Assembly (NCBI GenBank): GCA_013360535.1
Contig: JABWBL010000188.1
Location: 1 to 6,892, forward strand
DNA: 6,892 bases
Source: Planctomycetaceae bacterium
GTDB lineage: Bacteria; Planctomycetota; UBA1135; GCA-002686595
Direction: 5' to 3'
Position 1 is the stretch's first letter, and each line of letters starts with the position of its first letter. The notes under the pieces are model-generated. The model did not search any database. It had not been told where the DNA came from and saw nothing but the letters and a program-made list of their open reading frames with translations. Shown here piece after piece: positions 1-6,698 of the stretch. A program made the translations under genes and the position numbers.

Positions 1-394
1 CGTCGAGATCGCCCGCGTCCGCGGTGCGGAAGCTCCCGAGCGCGACGACCGTGGGCGCGGCGAAACCGGCGCCGCTCCCCCGGGCGAACACGAGCTCGCT
101 CGCGAGCGCCCGGACCCCGAGCGCATCGAGCGCACCGTCGCCATCGAGGTCACGGAAGAAGAGCGGCGTCCAGCCCGAGCCGCCCGCGACCAGCCGCGGC
201 GCCGCGAACCCGCCCGCGCCGTCCCCAGCAAGCCATGAGAGCGCGTTCGTCTTCTCCGCGAGCACGTCGACAGCGCCGTCGCGGTCGAGATCCACGAACG
301 CCGCACGCTTCACTTGCCCCTCGAGCGGGATCAGGCGCGTGGCGAACGACTGCGACGGTGCGAGAGCGAGCGCGAGCAGGCAGGGAAGTGCCAT
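1..394 (-). CDS. Partial secreted FG-GAP/VCBS repeat protein (paralog D, N-terminal 131 codons)
   Basis: This frame opens at ATG 394-392 and stays open to the left edge of the window, so the 3' end is missing. The first residues, MALPCLLALALAPSQSFA, form a short hydrophobic signal peptide with no basic n-region and a plausible cut after SFA. Calcium-loop-like motifs lie at residues 35-43 (DLDRDGAVD) and 82-90 (DLDGDGALD), and a third begins at 129, the register seen in the three upstream paralogs. Between them lie GxGxF turns (GDGAGGF 57-63, GSGAGF 106-111). Unlike its neighbours it lacks the GEPNFPTR block after the signal peptide, so it is the most diverged copy in view. The start sits 8 bases after the stop of paralog C, and that stop lies inside the ribosome-binding site, which suggests translational coupling. 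Membership of the repeat family is clear; total length and any C-terminal domain are unknown. Confidence 0.85.
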   Translation of the reverse strand, partial: MALPCLLALALAPSQSFATRLIPLEGQVKRAAFVDLDRDGAVDVLAEKTNALSWLAGDGAGGFAAPRLVAGGSGWTPLFFRDLDGDGALDALGVRALASELVFARGSGAGFAAPTVVALGSFRTADAGDLD

Positions 395-398
395 GGAA

Positions 399-404
399 CT
401 CCTC
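399..404 (-). promoter_or_regulatory. Ribosome-binding site of paralog D overlapping the stop of paralog C
   Basis: On the minus strand the junction reads CCCTGAGGAGTTCCATG. The GAGGAG Shine-Dalgarno sequence begins inside the TGA stop of paralog C (405-403) and lies 4 bases before the ATG. This arrangement is typical of translational coupling, so D is probably translated by ribosomes finishing C. Confidence 0.75.
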
Positions 405-2487
405 AGGGTTGCCGGACGACGACGGGCCGCGACCTCCAATAGTTGTCGAGGACGACCTCGATCTTCCCGTCGGCCTCCAGATCCGCAACCAGTCCCTCGC
501 TTCCCGCGGTCGGCACCAACGTCGGCCCCTCGAATCGGCCGTCGCCGCGACCCGGCCAGACGAGGAGGTACGGGCCATAGCCATAGGATGAATCGTGCAT
601 CCACGCGACCAGATCCGGGTGGGGATCACGGTCGACGTTCAGCAGCGAAATGGAATCGAGCCCGGCCATCGGGTCGGTTCCCGTGGGCGAGCGAAGCTGG
701 CTCCCGAACCTGCCATTGGCATCGGTCAGCAGGCAAAAGATCGACTCACGGGCGAGGCTGGTCCAGACGAGGTCGGGCCGACCATCGCCATTGACGTCTC
801 GAGCCGCACAACGATCCGGATGGACGGGGCAGGTGGCCACGTCCGCCGGCTCGAACGCTCCTCCTGCACCGAGCGAATAACGCACCCACGTCGAGCTCGG
901 ATCCCGCTCGACGACGTCGGCGCGCCCGTCGCCATCGAAATCGGCGACGACCCACGCGTAACTGCCTGACGCCGTCATCGTCGTCGTGCCGGAGTCGAAC
1001 TCGCCGCCGCCGAGCCCGCGATACACCACGAGCCGGTCGTGGCGCGCCCGCAGCGCGTCCAGGACTCCGTCCCCGTCGAAGTCGGCCCACAGCGGCCGTG
1101 AGGAGTGCGAAAAGGGGAGCGGGACCGGGCTCGCGAAGCGTCCGGTCCCGTCCTGGACAGCGACCACGTCGTAGCCCGTGTCGTCCCAGCCGATCGCGTC
1201 GAGGTCGCCGTCGCCGTCGAAGTCCGCGAGCGTCGCGCCCGGTCGCAATTCGCTCCAGCCGAACTCGGACTTCACCGCGGGCGCGAAGGAGCCATTGCCG
1301 CACCCGCGGTGAAACTCGAGGAAGCTGTCGCCCTCGAGCAGGAGGTCGATCGCGCCGTCGCCGTCGATGTCCCCGGCGTCGCGTGGCCGCGTCAAGCGCG
1401 AACCCCCGAGGAGCTGCAGCTCGTTTCGAGCTCCGCTGTCCGAGCGTGTCACGCCGATCGCAGCTTGCTGAACCTGACCCACGACCTCCGCGCGCCCGTC
1501 TCCATCGACGTCGCCAAAGGCCGTGCTCGGATCCCAGCGGTGCATCGAGAGCGTTCTGCCCTCGGGAAAACGCCCGGTTCCATCGTTGAGCGCGATCCGC
1601 ACCAGGCTTCCTTCGGAAATGAGCAGGTCCGCGTCGCCGTCCGCGTCCGCATCCGCTGCGTGGATCGCCCACTCGCTCGACACGAGGAGCGGCGAGCGCG
1701 TGTAGTGGCGCTGCCCCTGATGGCGAACGGCTTGCAGCTCCGAACCGGCGGCGAGAACGAGCTCGGCCCCGCCGTCGCCGTCGAGATCGACGGCCTTGAT
1801 CGCGTGGGGCACCGAGCCCACGACGAGGCATGCCCGCGGGCCGAAGTTCCCCGCTCCGTCTCCGTGGAGGACGCACAGGCTTCCGCTGTTGATCCCCAAG
1901 CTCGTCCTCCCGCTCAGAGCCACATCGGCCCGCTGATCGGAGTCGAAGTCTCCGACGGCGAGCTCGTGGACATCCAAGCTCCCTGTCGGCGTCACGGGGC
2001 CGGGCACGAAGCCCGCGCTCGTGTTCAGGAACGTGCGCAGCGTGCATGTCGTGTACTGCCACGCGACGACGTCGAGATCCAGATCTCCGTCGACGTCGAC
2101 GCAGCGCGCGAGCAAGAAGCTCCCGGATCCGACCACTTGCGGTGGTGCGAAGCCACCACTGCCGCTCCCCGTGCACTGCACGAGTTCTCCGGTCGATTGC
2201 AGCCATCCGAGCGCATCGACCCAGCCATCTCCGTCGATGTCCGCGAGTTCGCGCAGCCACCAGCCCTCGCTGCCGGGCACGATCCCTCGAGCCACGAACG
2301 CTCCCGTGCCGTCGCCCTGCATCCAGCGCAGTTTCGCCTGCTGCACCGCAACCACATCGCAGGCGCCATCGCGGTCGAGATCGACCAGCTCGACGCGCTC
2401 GGTGCTTCCGGGGAGCGAGAAACAGCGCGTGGGGAAGTTCGGCTCTCCAAGGAGCACCGGAATCACTGCGAAGGCGAGCGGGTACAT
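403..2487 (-). CDS. Secreted 14-repeat FG-GAP/VCBS beta-propeller protein (paralog C)
   Basis: A 694-residue protein made almost wholly of FG-GAP/VCBS-like repeats. DxDxDGxxD-type motifs begin at residues 36, 83, 131, 180, 234, 279, 326, 373, 422, 469, 516, 564, 617 and 669, with GxGxF turns between them (for example GDGTGAF 58-64 and NDGTGRF 301-307). Motif 4 is DFDSDQRAD with Gln at the Gly site, and motif 13 is NVDRDPHPD with Pro there. The family binds Ca2+ in such loops and folds as beta-propellers, usually outside the cell. The N-terminus MYPLAFAVIPVLLG is hydrophobic but lacks the AxA-type cleavage site of paralogs A and B, so export is less certain; GEPNFPTR follows at 14-21. Cys553 and Cys560, just before motif 12, could form a disulfide if exported. 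The ATG at 2487 is the supported start: TAG lies in frame four codons upstream, and AGGA sits 7 bases before it. The C-terminus (SRPVVVRQP) resembles that of paralog B. No catalytic domain or sorting signal is seen. Confidence 0.9.
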   Translation of the reverse strand: MYPLAFAVIPVLLGEPNFPTRCFSLPGSTERVELVDLDRDGACDVVAVQQAKLRWMQGDGTGAFVARGIVPGSEGWWLRELADIDGDGWVDALGWLQSTGELVQCTGSGSGGFAPPQVVGSGSFLLARCVDVDGDLDLDVVAWQYTTCTLRTFLNTSAGFVPGPVTPTGSLDVHELAVGDFDSDQRADVALSGRTSLGINSGSLCVLHGDGAGNFGPRACLVVGSVPHAIKAVDLDGDGGAELVLAAGSELQAVRHQGQRHYTRSPLLVSSEWAIHAADADADGDADLLISEGSLVRIALNDGTGRFPEGRTLSMHRWDPSTAFGDVDGDGRAEVVGQVQQAAIGVTRSDSGARNELQLLGGSRLTRPRDAGDIDGDGAIDLLLEGDSFLEFHRGCGNGSFAPAVKSEFGWSELRPGATLADFDGDGDLDAIGWDDTGYDVVAVQDGTGRFASPVPLPFSHSSRPLWADFDGDGVLDALRARHDRLVVYRGLGGGEFDSGTTTMTASGSYAWVVADFDGDGRADVVERDPSSTWVRYSLGAGGAFEPADVATCPVHPDRCAARDVNGDGRPDLVWTSLARESIFCLLTDANGRFGSQLRSPTGTDPMAGLDSISLLNVDRDPHPDLVAWMHDSSYGYGPYLLVWPGRGDGRFEGPTLVPTAGSEGLVADLEADGKIEVVLDNYWRSRPVVVRQP

Positions 2488-2494
2488 GCTGTCG

Positions 2495-2498
2495 TCCT
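2495..2498 (-). promoter_or_regulatory. Ribosome-binding site of paralog C
   Basis: AGGA lies 7 bases upstream of ATG 2487 on the minus strand (CCTAGGACGACAGC before the ATG). It is weaker than the sites of the neighbouring genes, and the better GAGGAG sequence in this gap lies about 30 bases from the start, too far to serve it. Confidence 0.5.
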
Positions 2499-2520
2499 AG
2501 GTGTGGAAGAAGGCGGTGAG

Positions 2521-2529
2521 CTCCTCAGG
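2521..2529 (-). promoter_or_regulatory. Displaced copy of the shared leader motif CCTGAGGAG
   Basis: The minus strand carries CCTGAGGAGCTC shortly after the stop of paralog B. Matching sequence stands directly before the starts of paralogs A (CCTGAGAGGCTCC), B (CCTGAAGGAACCC) and D (CCTGAGGAGTTCC), where it supplies the Shine-Dalgarno site. Here 33 bases separate it from the ATG of paralog C, with no usable start beside it. I infer a relic of the ancestral leader pushed away by an insertion or a shifted start. Confidence 0.45.
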
Positions 2530-2533
2530 TCGA

Positions 2534-4600
2534 TCAATCCTGAAGCACCACGACCGGCCGAACGAAGGCGCCTGCGCCGAGCGCAAAGTCGGCGCGTCCG
2601 TCGCCGTTGAGGTCCTTCACGAGGCTGATCGGCGCGGTCGGCGTGAGCGTCACCGGTGCGGCGAAATGGCCATTCCCCTTTCCCGGCCAGACGACCAAGG
2701 AGGCTCCCCAGTACGGCGCGCCGACGATCGCGACGAGGTCGAGGAACGGATCGCGATCCATGTGAACCAGCGCGAAACCTGTGAACCCAACTACGGAGGG
2801 CGAGATCTCGAGCCGCGAACTGAAGGTTCCCGCGAAGCCGTTGCCGTTCGAGACGGCGCACCGGATCGCGCCGGCGTGCGTCACCCAGACGAGATCGGAC
2901 CGACCGTCGCCGTTCACGTCGCCCGCGCAAATGCCGACCGGTTTCGTCGGGCACGGAAGGGAAAACGCCGGCGCAAGGCTCCCCGATGCGGACCACGCGA
3001 AGTGCCTCAGCGTGCCCGGTGCCCAACCGACGACTTCCGCACGACCGTCGCCATCGAAGTCCGCGACGGTGAAGATCGACGTGTGCGCTGAGAACGTGGT
3101 CGCAGGACTGGAGAGTCCGAGGCCTCCCGGAACACCGCGGTACACGGCGAACTGCCCAGGTGCGGCGACGAGCGCATCGCTGCGCCCATCGCCGTCGAAG
3201 TCAGCCCACGCCAACTTCGCGGCCGAAGGAAGAGGCAGCACGATCGGAACGCCGAAACGCCCGGTTCCGTCGTTGGGCACGGCGAAGGCCGCGTCCATCG
3301 AGTCTCGTCCGGCGAAGTCGAGGTCTCCGTCCGAGTCGAAGTCGACGAGCTGGACAGAGTGGAGTGGGGAATACACGAGCGAGCCCGACTGGGCGGACAA
3401 TTCGAAATGCCCCGAGCCGTCACCTCGCGCGAGTTCGAACATGCCGGGGCGCTGCAGCAGCAAGTCGATGTGGCCGTCACCATCGAGATCGCCAGCGGCG
3501 CTGGCGACGGTGGACGTCGTGCGACCGACGCTCTGGGACGGCCTGAGCGTCGCGATCGAGCGCGTCACTCCGATCCTCTCCAGCGGCAGGCGCCCGACCA
3601 GGTCCGGCTGCCCGTCCCCGTCGACGTCTCCCACGTTCGAGCCCGGTCCCCAGAAGTGGGTCGTGAGCGAGAGCGTCTGGTGGAAACGCCCGGAGCCGTC
3701 GTTGAACCGGACATGGTGGGCAAGAGGCTCGCCGAGAAACAGGTCGAGGTCGCCATCACCGTCCGCGTCCTCGAACTGCAGTTCGAGCGAGGAACTCGGA
3801 TCGAGGATCCATTGCGTGTAGTGCCGAGCGCCGGCGTGACGGAACGCGCGAATGCCCGCTCCCGTGGAGCAGACGAGCTCGTCCGCCCCATCGCCATTGA
3901 CGTCCGCAGCCTTGAACACGCCCGAGATGATGTTCCCGACGATCGTGCGCGCTCCGAAGCCGCCCACGCCGTCGCCGTGCAGGATCACGTAATCGCAGCC
4001 CCCCGCGGAATTCATGAATGGAATCGCGACGGCGACGTCGATGCGCTGGTCGCCGTCGAAGTCACCCAACTCGAACTCGGAATATCGCAGTCGCGACACC
4101 GGCAAGACCGGACCCGGAACGTAACCCGCGCTTGTGCGCAGGAAGCTGCGGAGCGTGCGCGTGAGGTACTCCCACGCGACGCAGTCGAGATCACCGTCGT
4201 TGTCGAGATCCGCCAGATGCGCCTTCGTGTAGCGCCCCGAATCGAGCCTCTGCCCGAAGGTGAAGCCACCGGTTCCGTCGCCGGGCATGTGGACGAGCTC
4301 GTGCTGGGCGCCCTGTTCCCCGATGGCGTCGAGCCAGCCGTCGCCGTCGATGTCCGCGAATTCGAACGGCAACCAGTGGATGCTCCCCGCGACGGTGCCG
4401 CGGTCCACGAAAGCGCCGGAGCCATCACCCTCCAGCCACTTCAGCTGGTAGTTCTGCGTCACGAGCAGGTCTTCCGCACCGTCGTGATTGAGGTCGACGA
4501 TCTTCACCGCGTGGGTCTGGCCCGACAGCGCGAAAGTGCGCGTCGGGAAGTTCGGCTCTCCGGCGAGGGCGGTGGCGAGCGTGAGGGCGAGCGGGAGCAT
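2534..4600 (-). CDS. Secreted 14-repeat FG-GAP/VCBS beta-propeller protein (paralog B)
   Basis: A 688-residue exported repeat protein. MLPLALTLATALAG is a short signal peptide with likely cleavage after ALA (residue 13), leaving a mature start at GEPNFPTR. Fourteen calcium-loop-like motifs begin at residues 36, 83, 131, 180, 233, 278, 325, 371, 420, 467, 514, 561, 613 and 663. GxGxF turns include GDGSGAF 58-64, GDGTGGF 107-113, NDGSGRF 300-306 and NDGTGRF 443-449. Departures from the consensus are motif 4 (DFDGDQRID) and motif 13 (HMDRDPFLD), both shared with paralog C in kind. Cys550 and Cys558 precede motif 12, as in C, and may pair. The protein ends 17 residues after motif 14 with RPVVVLQD and has no anchor or sorting tail. 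The start has AAGGA 7 bases upstream, and the gene follows paralog A after 39 bases. A binding or structural role outside the cytoplasm is likely; the ligand is unknown. Confidence 0.92.
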   Translation of the reverse strand: MLPLALTLATALAGEPNFPTRTFALSGQTHAVKIVDLNHDGAEDLLVTQNYQLKWLEGDGSGAFVDRGTVAGSIHWLPFEFADIDGDGWLDAIGEQGAQHELVHMPGDGTGGFTFGQRLDSGRYTKAHLADLDNDGDLDCVAWEYLTRTLRSFLRTSAGYVPGPVLPVSRLRYSEFELGDFDGDQRIDVAVAIPFMNSAGGCDYVILHGDGVGGFGARTIVGNIISGVFKAADVNGDGADELVCSTGAGIRAFRHAGARHYTQWILDPSSSLELQFEDADGDGDLDLFLGEPLAHHVRFNDGSGRFHQTLSLTTHFWGPGSNVGDVDGDGQPDLVGRLPLERIGVTRSIATLRPSQSVGRTTSTVASAAGDLDGDGHIDLLLQRPGMFELARGDGSGHFELSAQSGSLVYSPLHSVQLVDFDSDGDLDFAGRDSMDAAFAVPNDGTGRFGVPIVLPLPSAAKLAWADFDGDGRSDALVAAPGQFAVYRGVPGGLGLSSPATTFSAHTSIFTVADFDGDGRAEVVGWAPGTLRHFAWSASGSLAPAFSLPCPTKPVGICAGDVNGDGRSDLVWVTHAGAIRCAVSNGNGFAGTFSSRLEISPSVVGFTGFALVHMDRDPFLDLVAIVGAPYWGASLVVWPGKGNGHFAAPVTLTPTAPISLVKDLNGDGRADFALGAGAFVRPVVVLQD
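4537..4572 (-). repeat. Paralog-shared segment, copy in paralog B (35/36 identical to paralog A)
   Basis: These 36 bases match 6622-6657 with one difference (g here, a there). They encode the end of the signal peptide and GEPNFPTR. Identity includes synonymous positions, such as the low-GC GGA glycine codon, although the genes are clearly diverged on either side. Paralog C keeps 23 of 24 bases of the core (2425-2448). Confidence 0.8.
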
Positions 4601-4607
4601 CCTGGGT

Positions 4608-4612
4608 TCCTT
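4608..4612 (-). promoter_or_regulatory. Ribosome-binding site of paralog B
   Basis: AAGGA lies 7 bases upstream of ATG 4600 on the minus strand, within CCCTGAAGGAACCCAGG. It is part of the CCTGA-purine leader shared by all four genes and supports the chosen start. Confidence 0.7.
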
Positions 4613-4639
4613 CAGGGCGGGGTGTCGGTTCGAGTGGAA

Positions 4640-6685
4640 TCAACGCTGGCGAATGAGCTGCGCGCGCCAACCGAATGTCTCGAGGACCATCTCGCTCCGT
4701 CCGTCATGGTCGAGGTCGGCGAGCAGGGCGGTCCACCCCGGGTTGAGGATGACCACCGCTTCACCGAACCTCCCGTCGCCCAAACCCGGCCAGACGACCA
4801 GCTCGTTCTCGGTCTGGTTGCCGATCCGCCAGGACACCAGATCGGCGTGCGGATCGCGGTCCACGTTGACCAGCGTGACGCCCCGAATGAGTTGCTGGTC
4901 GTTGCCAGCGTCCGAGCGCACCGAGGCAGGGAAGCGCCCCGCGCCGTCTCCGAGCAGCGCATGGATCTCTCCCTTCACTCCGTTGAGCAGCACGACATCG
5001 AGGTGCCCATCGCCGTTGACGTCGCGCGGCGCGTCGCCGGGCTCGTCCGTTTCAGTCTGAGATCGAGGTGTGAAGGCCACGAGCTCGAAGGCTTCCGTCG
5101 GGCCCCACGAGTAGACGGCGAATCCCGGTGGCTCGAAGCTTCGCGAGAGGATGTCCGCGCGCCCGTCGCCGGTGAAATCCGCGAGCCACGACTCCCAGCG
5201 CGGTCCCGGGATGCCGACCGGAAGCGGATCGACCCCGCCGCCGGGAAGACCGAAATGACACCGAAGCCCGTCGTCATCGACCGACACGACATCCGTGGTG
5301 CCATCCCCATCGAGGTCGGCGGAAGCGAGAATCCGGCCTTCGAAGGCCGGCAAGTCGATCGGAGCGCTGAATCGTCCAGTGCCGTCGTTCAGCGCGCCCG
5401 TGAGCCTCGCTCCGCGCTTGCGCACGATGTCGAAGTCTCCATCCGCGTCCACGTCGACGCAGACGGGGGTGACCCATGGGTACCAGGAGCCGACTTCCGA
5501 GCTCCGCGGCGCCCGGAACGCACCGTGGCCATCGCCCGGAAGGCACTCGGCGAATTCCTTGCGGAAGAGCAGGAGGTCGAGCTCGCCGTCGCCGTCGAAA
5601 TCGCGAATCGCGCCCGTCCGCACGGGCGCATCGCGGCCGAGGGGCACCTCCTGCGGATCGTCCGGCCGAAGGATCGTCACCGCCACGTTTCGGCCCGAGC
5701 TCGGGCCGGCGAGGTCGGCGTGACCATCGCCGTCGAGGTCGCCAAAGGCCCACGGACCCTCGACCGACTGCATCCAGAGGGTGCGTTCTCGCTGGAACCG
5801 ACCGGAACCATCGTTGAAGAGAATCCGCGCGTAGCGATCGAGTTGCACGCACACGTCGACATCGCCGTCGGCGTCCGCATCGGCGACCTCCAGGAGCCAA
5901 CCGACGTCTTGGGCCAGAACAGTGCACGTGTACTTGCGCGCCCCAAGATGGCGAACGGCGGAGATCGTTCCGGACGAGCAACCCAGGATCTCGGGCGCAC
6001 CCTTCCCATCCAGGTCGGCGAGCGCCGGGTCGAAGAGCGGTGGCAGCTCCGCGCGTTGCCCGAAGGAGCCCGTGCCGTCGCCGTGGAGGATCACGAATCG
6101 CGAGGCGGCGTCGACGCCGAGGTCGACATGGCCGTCGCCGTCGAGATCGCCGAGCAGGAGGCCGTGACAAGGAACCTTCGGAACCGACCAGGTGGTGCGC
6201 ACGAATCCGGCCCCGGTGTGCAGGTAGACGCGCAAGGACTGCTGCAACATCTCCCACGCGACGCAGTCGAGGTCGCCGTCGCCATCGAGGTCGCCGACGG
6301 CGGTCACGGTGAACCATCCGGTGTCGATGGGCTGCGGCGCCGCGAAACCACCCAAGCCATCGCCGAGGAAGAGCGCCAATCGCAGGGTGGGTGTGTGCCG
6401 TCCGACCACGTCGGTCCAGCCGTCCCCGTCGATGTCGGCGAACTGGTGCGCCTCCATGCCGAGGCTGCCCGGAACAAGGCCTCGGGACTCGAACTCTCCC
6501 GTCCCGTTCCCTGACATCCAGTGCAGCTGGGAATCCGCTCTCTGGCAGATCAGGTCGAGGAATCCGTCGCGATCGAGATCGAGGCTCCTGACGGCAGAGA
6601 TGGCTTCGGAGACCGGGTAGTTGCGCGTCGGGAAATTCGGCTCTCCGGCGAGGGCGGAGACGCAGGCGAGAACGAGCGGAAGCAT
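4640..6685 (-). CDS. Secreted 14-repeat FG-GAP/VCBS beta-propeller protein (paralog A, first gene of the array)
   Basis: A 681-residue exported repeat protein. MLPLVLACVSALAG is a short, uncharged signal peptide with likely cleavage after ALA (residue 13), leaving GEPNFPTR at the mature start. Fourteen DxDxDGxxD-type motifs begin at residues 36, 84, 132, 180, 224, 269, 316, 362, 411, 457, 503, 555, 607 and 657. Most are canonical (DIDGDGWTD, DLDGDGDLD, DFDGDGELD). Motif 5 (DLDGKGAPE), 11 (DFTGDGRAD) and 13 (NVDRDPHAD) depart from the rule. It differs from B and C in lacking about nine residues between motifs 4 and 5, in a longer 11-12 interval, in having canonical DLDGDGHVD at motif 4, in lacking the cysteine pair before motif 12, and in its C-terminus (RAQLIRQR). 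ATG 6685 has GAGAGG 7 bases upstream; an in-frame TAG further up leaves no other ATG, GTG or TTG start. No enzyme, anchor or sorting domain is visible. Confidence 0.92.
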   Translation of the reverse strand: MLPLVLACVSALAGEPNFPTRNYPVSEAISAVRSLDLDRDGFLDLICQRADSQLHWMSGNGTGEFESRGLVPGSLGMEAHQFADIDGDGWTDVVGRHTPTLRLALFLGDGLGGFAAPQPIDTGWFTVTAVGDLDGDGDLDCVAWEMLQQSLRVYLHTGAGFVRTTWSVPKVPCHGLLLGDLDGDGHVDLGVDAASRFVILHGDGTGSFGQRAELPPLFDPALADLDGKGAPEILGCSSGTISAVRHLGARKYTCTVLAQDVGWLLEVADADADGDVDVCVQLDRYARILFNDGSGRFQRERTLWMQSVEGPWAFGDLDGDGHADLAGPSSGRNVAVTILRPDDPQEVPLGRDAPVRTGAIRDFDGDGELDLLLFRKEFAECLPGDGHGAFRAPRSSEVGSWYPWVTPVCVDVDADGDFDIVRKRGARLTGALNDGTGRFSAPIDLPAFEGRILASADLDGDGTTDVVSVDDDGLRCHFGLPGGGVDPLPVGIPGPRWESWLADFTGDGRADILSRSFEPPGFAVYSWGPTEAFELVAFTPRSQTETDEPGDAPRDVNGDGHLDVVLLNGVKGEIHALLGDGAGRFPASVRSDAGNDQQLIRGVTLVNVDRDPHADLVSWRIGNQTENELVVWPGLGDGRFGEAVVILNPGWTALLADLDHDGRSEMVLETFGWRAQLIRQR
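6622..6657 (-). repeat. Paralog-shared segment, copy in paralog A
   Basis: This is the partner of 4537-4572, with 35 of 36 bases identical. It spans the signal-peptide cleavage region and the GEPNFPTR codons. Conservation at silent positions suggests gene conversion between neighbours, recent exchange of the 5' ends, or constraint at the nucleotide level. Confidence 0.8.
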
Positions 6686-6692
6686 CGAGGAG

Positions 6693-6698
6693 CCTCTC
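6693..6698 (-). promoter_or_regulatory. Ribosome-binding site of paralog A
   Basis: GAGAGG lies 7 bases upstream of ATG 6685 on the minus strand, within CTCCTGAGAGGCTCCTCG. The spacing is ideal and decides the start. Confidence 0.7.

Noticed and set aside
24..794. Plus-strand frame of 256 codons across the D/C junction
   Set aside because: It lies antisense to two genes with family motifs, is rich in Ser, Pro, Arg and Ala, and shows no domain or start signal.
746..2260. Arginine-rich minus-strand frame of 504 codons, and a similar one at 5274-6317
   Set aside because: These are shifted frames of paralogs C and A. The strings of RRRRR come from reading GAC/GGC repeats out of phase and are typical of GC-rich shadows.
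1105..2610. Open plus-strand frame of 501 codons opposite paralog C
   Set aside because: It is the exact codon-aligned antisense of paralog C, encodes repetitive valine/acidic strings mirroring the DGD codons, has no credible ribosome site, and runs across the gene boundary.
4601..4639. Possible separate promoter or terminator between paralogs A and B, and likewise at 2488-2533
   Set aside because: Both gaps are short, lack a stem with a T-run, and contain no recognisable -35/-10 pair. They hold only ribosome-binding sequence.
403..6685. Recurrent short GC-rich DNA repeats of the gccgtcgccgtcgag type, considered as a satellite or CRISPR-like array
   Set aside because: They recur about every 140 bases because each encodes a DxDxDG loop. 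Copies vary at silent sites and stay in codon phase, so they are protein repeats rather than an independent DNA array.
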